NCBI GenBank assembly: GCA_002724185.1
Contig: PBOB01000042.1
Location: 1 to 53,111 of the forward strand
DNA: 53,111 nucleotides
Direction: 5' to 3'
Origin: Acidiferrobacteraceae bacterium
GTDB lineage: Bacteria > Pseudomonadota > Gammaproteobacteria > Arenicellales > UBA868
The translations under genes were made by a program, and so were the position numbers. Below, one piece after another: positions 43,220 to 51,564 of this stretch. The notes beneath the pieces are model-generated. The model had not been told where the DNA came from. It saw only the letters and a program-made list of their open reading frames with translations, and made no database searches. Each line of letters starts with the position of its first letter. Within the stretch, counting starts at the first letter, position 1.

Positions 43220-44317
43220 ATGGCTGAAGTTATTCTAAAAAGACTTGTCAAGACTTTTGGTTCAGTCCCTGCTGTGGATGATGTTTCGCTGCAAATACCA
43301 GATGGCGAATTTTTAGTCTTGCTTGGGCCTTCCGGATGCGGGAAAAGTACAATACTTAGATTAATCGCCGGACTTGAGGATGCAACATCTGGAGAAATAG
43401 TTATTGGCGATGAATTAGTTAACTTTATAGATCCAACGCGCAGAAATCTTGCAATGGTATTTCAGAACTATGCGCTATATCCGCACATGTCAGTCCGAAA
43501 AAACGTAGCTTTCCCATTAGAAACTGCCAAAATGCCTCGCCACAAGATCACAGAGGCGGTTAGCAAGGCTGCGGCCATGCTAGAAATTGATGAATTTCTT
43601 GATCGACTACCGGAGCAGCTATCAGGCGGCCAAAGACAACGAGTTGCACTTGCAAGAGCGATTGTGCGAGAGCCAAAAATATTTCTGATGGACGAGCCAT
43701 TGTCGAATCTAGATGCTAAGTTGAGGCTTCAGACTCGAATTGAATTGATGTCTTTACACGAGAGATTAGGAATCACGACAATCTACGTTACACATGATCA
43801 GATAGAAGCCATGACAATGGGGCAGCGTATTGCGGTACTGCATGAGGGGCGGTTGCAGCAGGTAGGCCCCCCGACCGAAGTCTACGATGTTCCAGCTAAC
43901 AAATTTGTAGCAACATTCATGGGGGCGCCACCGATGAATTTGATGGATGGAGAACTGCAACAAAGCGATGCAAACTGGATGTTTATACGAGAAGGTTATC
44001 GTTTGCAAGTTGATCAAGAACAGATGAGAATTGCGCAAAGCGCCCTCGCTAACGCTGTTGGGGAAGTGTCCCTCGGTGTAAGGCCTGAAGATATGCGCCT
44101 AGGGGATCTCGGATCAAATGGATTACCAGGAATAGTTCGTTTTCTGGAACCCATCGGATCTGATCTCTATGTGACTGTCAGCGTGGAATCCCATTCAGTG
44201 CAAGTGCGTATGCCTCCAAAGACTAAAGTCTCGATTGGGGACAAGGTAAAGATCGAGTTCGATTTAGGGAAAGCGCATTTATTTGATTCGAGCCAAAATA
44301 ACCTTCGATTAAGCTAA
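43220..44317 (+). CDS. ABC transporter ATP-binding protein (UgpC/MsmK/MalK-like)
   Basis: A 365-residue ATPase. Walker A is GPSGCGKST (residues 36-44), Q-loop MVFQNYALYPHMSV, signature LSGGQRQRVALARAI, Walker B IFLMDEPLSNLD and switch His in VTHDQIEAM. A C-terminal TOBE-type regulatory domain (from about 240) includes LGVRPEDMRLG. It energises the importer. Such ATPases can sometimes serve several importers. It is 36 bp after the second permease gene. Confidence 0.95.
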   Translation: MAEVILKRLVKTFGSVPAVDDVSLQIPDGEFLVLLGPSGCGKSTILRLIAGLEDATSGEIVIGDELVNFIDPTRRNLAMVFQNYALYPHMSVRKNVAFPLETAKMPRHKITEAVSKAAAMLEIDEFLDRLPEQLSGGQRQRVALARAIVREPKIFLMDEPLSNLDAKLRLQTRIELMSLHERLGITTIYVTHDQIEAMTMGQRIAVLHEGRLQQVGPPTEVYDVPANKFVATFMGAPPMNLMDGELQQSDANWMFIREGYRLQVDQEQMRIAQSALANAVGEVSLGVRPEDMRLGDLGSNGLPGIVRFLEPIGSDLYVTVSVESHSVQVRMPPKTKVSIGDKVKIEFDLGKAHLFDSSQNNLRLS

Positions 44318-44405
44318 AACTCGTTGGAACTGCCCACACGAAAAAGTGTTAAAGAGACGACTAATATTGTGTTGTGCCTTAAGTTAATTCTATAGAGAGA
44401 TATCG

Positions 44406-46439
44406 ATGGTAATAAGAGCGGGCGTAGATACAGGAGGTACATTTACTGATCTTGTTTCGTTTGATAGCAGTAGCAATCAAATTAGATCTAGTAAGAGTCT
44501 TTCTACACACAATGCACCAGCTGATGCGTTCAGCAAGACTCTAGAAAAACTCGGTATTGATGCGGAATCAGTTACGGAGTTAGTTCATGGCACAACCATT
44601 GCAACGAATGCGCTAATAGAGAGAAAAGGTGGCACCGTGGGCTATGTTACGACAGCAGGTTTCGAAGACATACCTTTCATCCAGCGAACAACGAGACCGG
44701 AGTTGTATAACCTGTCTTGGCAAAAAAGTCTGCCCCTGATTGCGCGGAGAGTGGATTGTTATGGACTATCTGAGCGCTTACTCCATGATGGTACTGTTTT
44801 GCAACCGTTGTCGATTAGTGAAATAGATAAACTAATCAATTTATTGAAAAAAGGAAATTACGATGCTATAGCTGTTTGTTTTCTATTTTCTTTCCTCAAT
44901 CCTGAGCATGAATTGATGGTCAAAGAACGTCTAGAACATAAACTGCCAAATGTGCCTTGCTCTATAAGTAGCGATGTTGCACCAATATGGAGAGAATATG
45001 ATCGAGCAAGCTCGACCATTGCGGATGCTTTTGTGAAGCCGGTTGTTTCAAGCTATATCCATGATCTGACAGGAGGATTGTCCGATATTAATCTTCCGGC
45101 ACCGTTAATGATCATGAAAAGTAACGGCGGAATGATGACGTCTGAAACATGCGCAGACTCGCCCATCCAGTCAATGATGAGTGGTCCCGCCGGCGGTATG
45201 ATCGCATGCCAGTCAATAGCAGAACAACTTCAATTACACAATGTCCTAACTATGGATATGGGCGGCACTAGTTGTGATGTAGGTATCATTGTTAACGGAT
45301 CACAAAAACTAACTACTCAGTTTGAAATAGAGTTCGGTCTCACAGTAAGCATACCGATGATTGATATTCGTACTATTGGCGCCGGGGGTGGTTCTATCGC
45401 ATGGCTTGATAACGGTGGATTTCTGCAGGTCGGACCTAAATCGGCAGGGTCCCACCCTGGCCCTGCGTGCTATGATCTGGGAGGAGTTGAGCCTACAGTT
45501 ACAGATGCCAACTTAGCCTTAAATCGCCTGATTCCAGAGTTTTTTCTCAACGGCGAGATGATGCTATCTAAAACTCTAGCGCAAGAGGCGCTAGCAACGA
45601 TTGCGAAAATCCAAAATATGTCCATAGAGGATTTAGCTGTTGCGATAACAGAAATCAGTGAAGACAATATGGCCAACGCCATACGTATGATATCTGTTGT
45701 AGAAGGACATGATCCAAGAGAATTCTCTTTAATAAGTTTTGGTGGTGCCGGTCCACTCCATGCAACGGCTATCGCTCGTAAATTGTCAATCCCTAAGGTC
45801 GTTGTACCTGTGGTTCCGGGCAATACTTCTGCTTTAGGCTTTCTACTAGCCGACACAAGAATAGATAAGATTCGCACTTTTCCAATGAGAAGCGACTCAT
45901 TGAATCTCGAGAGACTAAATGCTCAATTTGAGGATGCTCAAACTTCAGCTGCTAAAGAGCTTCGCGCAGATAACTATGTCGGATCAATTTTATGGATCAA
46001 TACCATCAGAATGCGTTACGCAGGACAAAACCATGAATATGACGTGCCAATATCTCATGGTCAAATAGATTTAGACGGTATTCAGAAAGCGTTCAATTCT
46101 TTCCATCGACGTCATGAGGCTCTATACGGATATAGTAGGCAAGATGCTGTGATCGAGATTATCAGTTTAAGCACAACGGCGGTCGGAAAAACAAAAAAAC
46201 CACCGATTCAGTTTTCCCAACCCGATAAAGTAAACGTAGGTGAGATTATGCAACAGGTGTACTTCAGAGATATCGGTGACCTCGATACGAGAGTAATAGA
46301 AAGGGAGAGTCTCAAAATTGGCGCAGAAATAAATGGGCCCGCCATATTGGTTGAGAGTGGGTCGACAACACTCCTACGACCAGGAGACGAAATGGTAGTA
46401 GATGGTAGCGGATCTCTGGTGATTGACATTAAGAACTAG
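44406..46439 (+). CDS. ATP-dependent hydantoinase/5-oxoprolinase subunit A (HyuA)
   Basis: A 677-residue HyuA-type protein with ASKHA motifs GVDTGGTFTDLVSFD (residues 6-20), VHGTTIATNALIER, SGPAGG and MDMGGTSCDVG, then GGAGPLHA and VPGNTSALGFLLAD. It couples ATP hydrolysis to opening of a cyclic amide (hydantoin, N-methylhydantoin or 5-oxoproline) together with the B subunit encoded 31 bp downstream. Unlike the HyuA-like protein at 887, it has the canonical C-terminus and partner. It lies 88 bp after the ABC ATPase gene in the same direction, consistent with import followed by hydrolysis. Confidence 0.93.
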   Translation: MVIRAGVDTGGTFTDLVSFDSSSNQIRSSKSLSTHNAPADAFSKTLEKLGIDAESVTELVHGTTIATNALIERKGGTVGYVTTAGFEDIPFIQRTTRPELYNLSWQKSLPLIARRVDCYGLSERLLHDGTVLQPLSISEIDKLINLLKKGNYDAIAVCFLFSFLNPEHELMVKERLEHKLPNVPCSISSDVAPIWREYDRASSTIADAFVKPVVSSYIHDLTGGLSDINLPAPLMIMKSNGGMMTSETCADSPIQSMMSGPAGGMIACQSIAEQLQLHNVLTMDMGGTSCDVGIIVNGSQKLTTQFEIEFGLTVSIPMIDIRTIGAGGGSIAWLDNGGFLQVGPKSAGSHPGPACYDLGGVEPTVTDANLALNRLIPEFFLNGEMMLSKTLAQEALATIAKIQNMSIEDLAVAITEISEDNMANAIRMISVVEGHDPREFSLISFGGAGPLHATAIARKLSIPKVVVPVVPGNTSALGFLLADTRIDKIRTFPMRSDSLNLERLNAQFEDAQTSAAKELRADNYVGSILWINTIRMRYAGQNHEYDVPISHGQIDLDGIQKAFNSFHRRHEALYGYSRQDAVIEIISLSTTAVGKTKKPPIQFSQPDKVNVGEIMQQVYFRDIGDLDTRVIERESLKIGAEINGPAILVESGSTTLLRPGDEMVVDGSGSLVIDIKN

Positions 46440-46470
46440 GGCTATCATTTTTAGTTTACGTGCTCACATA

Positions 46471-48183
46471 ATGAATGAAATTGATCAAACTACCCTTACA
46501 GTTGTAAATAACTACCTGACTGGAACATGTCGCGAGATGGGCCTAGCAATGGTCAGGACAGCCTATTCTCCAATGTTTAATGAAGCATTAGATTTTTCAT
46601 GCGTCATATTCAATCGCTCTGGTCGATTAATTGGACAGGCAGAGTTTTGCCCATCACAGATCGGCACCATTAAGGGTACAGTTGAGTGTGTAATAGATGT
46701 AATGGGATTAGAAGCCTTCAGTGAAGGAGACATCCTCCTAACTAACGACCCTTATCATGGTGTTGGGCATGTTCCTGAGTTCACTGTACTAAAAGGTATA
46801 TTTGGTTCTGACGGCAGATTATTGTTTTGCGTTGCTAACTGTGCCCATATGGCTGAGCCTGGAGCGAAGGTTCCTGGAGGACTGGCCGGTGATGCAACAG
46901 AAATATACCAAGAGGGACTTATTCTGCCACCTGTCTGGTTGTATCGTGACGGCCATGAAGTTGAGGATATTTGGAGCGTTATACTCGCGAATCACAGAAC
47001 GCCCGAGTGTAGCAGAGGTGATTTGCTTGCGATGGTGGGCTCTTTGACAGTTGCAGAAAAGCGCCTCCATGAGTTATTGGATCATTATGGTGAAGAAAAA
47101 GTTGAAGCTGTTGCTGACGAACTCCTTGAAGTCGCTGAGCGTCGTATGCGAGCTGAAATCACAAAAATACCAGATGGAAAATACTATTATGAAGATGTGC
47201 TAGAGGACGATGGAGTTGGCACCGAAGACATCGTGATGAGAGTAAACGTTGATATTTCGGGCTCAAATTTAACTGCGAATTTTGATGGAACTGATCCGCA
47301 AGCCAAAGGACCCATGAACGCTAATTTGTCAGTTACTGCATCCGCTGTCTACAATGCAATTCTTCACCTGACAGACCCTAATATACCTAGAAATGATGGC
47401 TGCTATAGGCCCATTAGTGTGAAAGCGCCTCTTGGTACGGTTTTGAATTGTAAGCATCCCGCGGCCTTAGTCGGTGGAAATACAGAGATTAGTCCACGCA
47501 TCACAGATATGATCTTTGGCGCCCTATTAACTGCTTTACCCGAGACTGTTCCAGCCGGCTTAGGGGGTACATCATGCTGCTTCCTTTTCGGTGGGCAACA
47601 CCCTAAAACAGAAGAGCCATATGCGCACTTTCACTTTGAGGGAGTTGGTTGGGGCGCTAGATATGGTCAAGACGGGAACAACGTTGTGATAGTTATTAAC
47701 GGTAACTGTATGGCTACTCCAGTTGAAATATTTGAAACACGCTTTCCCTTTATTGTTGAAAACTATCGATTATTGGAAGACTCCGGTGGCGCTGGTGAAT
47801 GGCGCGGCGGGCTAGGCGGAGAACGAATATTAACGGTGAATGCTCCTGAAGTAACCGTAAGCGCATTGTTTAACCGTACTAGACTAGCGCCGCCCGGTAG
47901 AAATGGCGGCCTCGATGGCGCAAAGGCAGGTATTTATGTCCGAAGATTAGGACAGCGAGAATTCAGCACATTTAAGGATGCCTTCCGCACGCAATCTGAT
48001 GCAAAATTTAGCGGTGTTACACTATCGAAAGGAGATCAAGTACGCCTCGTATTCCCTGGCGGAGGTGGATATGGAGATCCTAGAAAGAGAAATTGGGATT
48101 TGGTCCGTAGAGATATTGAACTGGGATTTGTATCCACTAATGCGGCTAGAACTATTTATGGGTTAACAGACATAAATGCTTAA
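46471..48183 (+). CDS. ATP-dependent hydantoinase/5-oxoprolinase subunit B (HyuB)
   Basis: A 570-residue HyuB protein from ATG 46471. The longer frame from 46423 would overlap HyuA and adds residues absent from relatives. Typical landmarks are TCREMGLAMVRTAYSPMFNEALDFSCVIF, the ILLTNDPYHGVGHVPEF segment, YNAILHLTDPNIPRNDGCYRPI and the C-terminal FPGGGGYGDPRKR. It forms the catalytic partner of HyuA. The product would be an N-carbamoyl amino acid or an open-chain amide. It is the last catabolic gene before the housekeeping block. Confidence 0.93.
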   Translation: MNEIDQTTLTVVNNYLTGTCREMGLAMVRTAYSPMFNEALDFSCVIFNRSGRLIGQAEFCPSQIGTIKGTVECVIDVMGLEAFSEGDILLTNDPYHGVGHVPEFTVLKGIFGSDGRLLFCVANCAHMAEPGAKVPGGLAGDATEIYQEGLILPPVWLYRDGHEVEDIWSVILANHRTPECSRGDLLAMVGSLTVAEKRLHELLDHYGEEKVEAVADELLEVAERRMRAEITKIPDGKYYYEDVLEDDGVGTEDIVMRVNVDISGSNLTANFDGTDPQAKGPMNANLSVTASAVYNAILHLTDPNIPRNDGCYRPISVKAPLGTVLNCKHPAALVGGNTEISPRITDMIFGALLTALPETVPAGLGGTSCCFLFGGQHPKTEEPYAHFHFEGVGWGARYGQDGNNVVIVINGNCMATPVEIFETRFPFIVENYRLLEDSGGAGEWRGGLGGERILTVNAPEVTVSALFNRTRLAPPGRNGGLDGAKAGIYVRRLGQREFSTFKDAFRTQSDAKFSGVTLSKGDQVRLVFPGGGGYGDPRKRNWDLVRRDIELGFVSTNAARTIYGLTDINA

Positions 48184-48405
48184 TCGCATAATTTACAGTA
48201 GAGGCTGTTGCGCATTAAGCCCATAGGTTACATTGCTAGACTTTCGAATTAGTCTTTTTTACCCTCGCCGTCTGGCAAAGTTCTCGATAGGTATGGCGTG
48301 AGTATGTCTTTCTATACCGCATATATATCTTCAGTTCCTACTGGTCGGTTACTACGTAATGCATGGAAATCCTTAGAGGCAGGCTTAAGTTTGAACCTAT
48401 AACAT

Positions 48406-50433
48406 ATGCGTGAATTTCAGATAGATAGCACCTTTGAGCCGGCAGGGGATCAGCCAAGCGCTATCAAAGCACTTGTCAAGGGGTTGGAGTCTGGCGAAGC
48501 ATATCAAACCTTGCTAGGGGTAACAGGCTCAGGTAAGACATTTACTATAGCGCATGTAATTGAGAAGACAGCCCGCCCAACACTTATCTTAGCGCCCAAT
48601 AAAACGCTGGCGGCACAGCTGTACTCAGAGATGCGAGAGCTATTTCCAAAAAATGCAGTCGAATATTTCGTCTCGTACTACGACTATTACCAACCAGAGG
48701 CGTACGTTCCAAGTACAGACACGTATATTGAAAAAGACGCATCGATAAACGACCAAATTGATCAAATGCGTCTTTCAACAACAAAGTCATTATTAGAGCG
48801 AGAAGACACAATAATCGTTGCCACTGTTTCTGCTATATACGGTCTTGGAGACCCATCTGCATACCATGATATGGTCCTCCACCTACATCGCGGAGGTATA
48901 TTCGATCAGAGAGAAATTTTACGAAAACTAGCAGAACTACAATACAGAAGAAATGAGGTAGAGCTCCGTCGTGGAACATTTAGAGTGCGAGGTGATGTGA
49001 TCGATGTCTATCCAGCTGAGTCGGATCAAAATGCTATCCGGATAGAGTTGTTTGGAAACGAAATCGATCGCATCTCAATTTTCGACCCATTAACAGGAGA
49101 AACAAATCAGGAAATACAACGTTGGACAATTTATCCCAAGACGCACTACGTAACACCTCGTGAAACTCTAGAGAAATCTGTAAAACAGATTAGACTGGAA
49201 TTAGATAAGCGACTTAACGTGCTAAGAGAGCAGGAAAAGCTGGTCGAGGCACAAAGACTTGAGCAGCGAACAAATCTAGATCTTGAGATGATAGAGCAGC
49301 TAGGCTACTGCAGCGGGATAGAAAACTATTCAAGATATCTCTCTGGTCGAGAAGCCGGTGAGGCTCCTCCAACGCTAATTGATTATCTCCCTTCGAATTC
49401 GTTACTTGTAATCGATGAAAGCCATGTAACCATTCCACAGTTGGGCGCTATGTTTCGAGGAGACAGGTCTCGAAAAGAAAATCTTGTCGAGTACGGCTTT
49501 CGGTTGCCATCAGCACTAGACAATCGACCATTACGATTTGAGGAATTCGAAGCTCTCGTTCAACAAGCGATCTTTGTATCTGCAACACCCGGCTCATATG
49601 AAGAAGATGTTCACTCAGCAGTCGTCGAGCAAGTTGTACGGCCGACAGGGCTTGTTGACCCCGCTATCGAAGTCCGGCCGGTTGAGAAGCAAATTGATGA
49701 CCTGATGTCAGAGATTGAAAGGCGGGCGGCCATGCATGAACGCGTGCTTGTTACTACTCTCACTAAGAGGATGGCCGAAGATTTATGTGACTACTACTCG
49801 GAGCATCAGATCAGAGTCCGTTATCTCCACTCTGACATAGATACAGTAGAACGAGTTGAGATTCTTCGTGATCTAAGACTGGGAAAATTCGATGCACTAA
49901 TTGGAATTAACCTATTAAGAGAAGGGCTTGATTTACCTGAGGTATCACTTGTTGCCATTCTTGACGCCGATAAAGAAGGTTTCTTGCGTTCTGCGCGTTC
50001 ACTAATTCAAACCATTGGTCGTGCAGCCAGAAATGTAAATGGCATGGTAATTCTCTATGCAGACACTGTAACAAAGTCTATGGCGCGCGCTATTTCAGAG
50101 ACAGACCGAAGGCGTGAAAAGCAAGAGAAATGGAATACTTTACACAATATCACACCGGCAACAATTCAGAAGGATGTATACGAGATTATTGACGGAGTAA
50201 GATTTGATTCTACACAAAAGGGGAAGTCGCGCTTAAATAAATCGCTGGTCAATTCTGATATAGAATCGTCTATTAACTCGGCCGATACTGCACTCAAACT
50301 GGCTAAGATAATTGATAACCTCGAAAGTCAGATGTACAAGCATGCGCAAGACCTTGAATTTGAGCAGGCTGCCCTCATCCGAGATAAAATCCGAGACATT
50401 AAGCACCGCAAGTTCATAGAAGATCTTGTCTAA
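48406..50433 (+). CDS. uvrB: Excinuclease ABC subunit B
   Basis: A 675-residue UvrB, full length. It shows Walker A GVTGSGKT (residues 38-45), the damage-probing beta-hairpin [10 protein letters not shown] (91-100), the [10 protein letters not shown] motif, the helicase block [17 protein letters not shown] and a C-terminal UVR domain. UvrB verifies DNA damage with UvrA and recruits UvrC for dual incision. It lies 222 bp after hyuB and marks the start of the housekeeping block. I see no convincing LexA box (CTGT-N8-ACAG) in the 222 bp upstream. Confidence 0.97.
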   Translation: MREFQIDSTFEPAGDQPSAIKALVKGLESGEAYQTLLGVTGSGKTFTIAHVIEKTARPTLILAPNKTLAAQLYSEMRELFPKNAVEYFVSYYDYYQPEAYVPSTDTYIEKDASINDQIDQMRLSTTKSLLEREDTIIVATVSAIYGLGDPSAYHDMVLHLHRGGIFDQREILRKLAELQYRRNEVELRRGTFRVRGDVIDVYPAESDQNAIRIELFGNEIDRISIFDPLTGETNQEIQRWTIYPKTHYVTPRETLEKSVKQIRLELDKRLNVLREQEKLVEAQRLEQRTNLDLEMIEQLGYCSGIENYSRYLSGREAGEAPPTLIDYLPSNSLLVIDESHVTIPQLGAMFRGDRSRKENLVEYGFRLPSALDNRPLRFEEFEALVQQAIFVSATPGSYEEDVHSAVVEQVVRPTGLVDPAIEVRPVEKQIDDLMSEIERRAAMHERVLVTTLTKRMAEDLCDYYSEHQIRVRYLHSDIDTVERVEILRDLRLGKFDALIGINLLREGLDLPEVSLVAILDADKEGFLRSARSLIQTIGRAARNVNGMVILYADTVTKSMARAISETDRRREKQEKWNTLHNITPATIQKDVYEIIDGVRFDSTQKGKSRLNKSLVNSDIESSINSADTALKLAKIIDNLESQMYKHAQDLEFEQAALIRDKIRDIKHRKFIEDLV

Positions 50434-50632
50434 AGAGACTCACACACCCAGAATGAAAGACTCAATACGTAAATCGTCTGCTAGCACACGTAAACAAAAG
50501 GCCAGAAAAGGAGAGCGATCTTCTTCTTCCACAATTTATCAAGTTTCTAATGGCAATGAATCGCCTTCACCATTACTTAAAAGCTACCTCAATGCTCGTC
50601 AGAGACGGATATCAATTACCGACAGTAAATAA
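50426..50632 (+). CDS. Possible small basic protein after uvrB
   Basis: A 68-codon frame from TTG 50426, overlapping the end of uvrB by 8 bases, or 59 codons from ATG 50453. The product is rich in Lys, Arg and Ser ([14 protein letters not shown]) with no recognisable domain, so it could be disordered. No clear Shine-Dalgarno sequence precedes either start. It may be a real small basic protein or chance coding in the gap between uvrB and the convergent tdk. Confidence 0.25.
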   Translation: MSKETHTPRMKDSIRKSSASTRKQKARKGERSSSSTIYQVSNGNESPSPLLKSYLNARQRRISITDSK

Positions 50633-50669
50633 ATACTCCGCTATATAGGCTTTAACGTCGACTATCTGG

Positions 50670-51248
50670 TTATCTTCCTAGAGTAGCTTTCCAATGTTTT
50701 CTGCACATTGAGACATAAGTCTCGTTTCCGCCAATCTGAATTTGGGTCCCTGTTTGAGTGGGTTGGCCATCCTCGTCAAAACGAACAACCATGGTGGCCT
50801 TTGTGCCGCAATGACAAATTGTCTTTATCTCAACCAATTCGTCAGCTATCGCCAATAGTGTTTTACTTCCCTCGAAGAGTTCGCCCTGAAAGTCGGTACG
50901 TATACCATAAGCTAAAACTGGTATACCAAGAGCATCTACAATTTGTCCAAGTTGTTGAGCTTGTAGTGATGTAAGGAATTGCCCCTCATCGACTAAAACG
51001 CAATCAATGTTTGTTGACCGAGTTAGTCTTTCTGAATAATCGTACAGATCCTCCGTGCTAGTGAAGCAGTGCGCATCTGCTTCTAATCCGATACGAGAAA
51101 TTATCTTCTGCCTGTTTTCTCTATCGTCAGTGCAAGGCTTTAAAAGCAACGTGGTCATGCCACGCTCCACATAATTATGACTAGACTGTAGTAGAGTCGT
51201 AGTCTTGCCGGCATTCATCGCTGAGTAATAGAAATATAGTTTAGCCAC
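50670..51248 (-). CDS. tdk: Thymidine kinase
   Basis: A 192-residue type II thymidine kinase. GTG 51248 (GGAGAGCAGC upstream) starts AKLYFYYSAMNAGKTT with Walker A at residues 9-17; this matches the family length of 190-205. The frame is open much further upstream, but that extension reads antisense through tRNA-Val and cannot be coding. Catalytic Glu88 is in VDEGQF. The C-terminal zinc site is CHCG with a later CRKH. It phosphorylates thymidine to dTMP in the salvage pathway. It is convergent with uvrB. Confidence 0.95.
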   Translation of the reverse strand: MAKLYFYYSAMNAGKTTTLLQSSHNYVERGMTTLLLKPCTDDRENRQKIISRIGLEADAHCFTSTEDLYDYSERLTRSTNIDCVLVDEGQFLTSLQAQQLGQIVDALGIPVLAYGIRTDFQGELFEGSKTLLAIADELVEIKTICHCGTKATMVVRFDEDGQPTQTGTQIQIGGNETYVSMCRKHWKATLGR

Positions 51249-51412
51249 GCTGCTCTCCGAATAATCTCTCCAACAACCTCTAATAGTAACCGAACCTGCT
51301 CGGAATGAACGAATATTTGACTCTAGGTAAAAATTAGCTGCATTCAAAGAAAAACTGATTGTTCTCCACACCACGCGCGGTATTGTGTAAAATTGGATTG
51401 TTATAACTACAC

Positions 51413-51487
51413 AGGCGCGTAGCTCAGTGGTAGAGCACTTGCTCGACACGCAAGTGGTCGGTGGTTCGATCCCACTCGCGCCTACCA
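51413..51487 (+). tRNA. tRNA-Val (anticodon GAC)
   Basis: A complete 75-nt cloverleaf with encoded CCA. Acceptor stem AGGCGCG pairs with CGCGCCT, discriminator A; anticodon stem CTTGC/GCAAG with loop TCGACAC (anticodon GAC); T arm GGTGG-TTCGATC-CCACT. It precedes thrS by 77 bp, an arrangement I recall from Pseudomonas and relatives. Confidence 0.97.
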
Positions 51488-51564
51488 AATATATAGTGGC
51501 TGACACTATGGAAGCGATAAGCCGATAAAACGAGAAAGATGCACATTGAAATTGATATACAAGC

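Noticed and set aside
48184..48405. LexA (SOS) box upstream of uvrB
   Set aside because: No CTGT-N8-ACAG match was found in this 222-bp gap, which shows no other recognisable feature.
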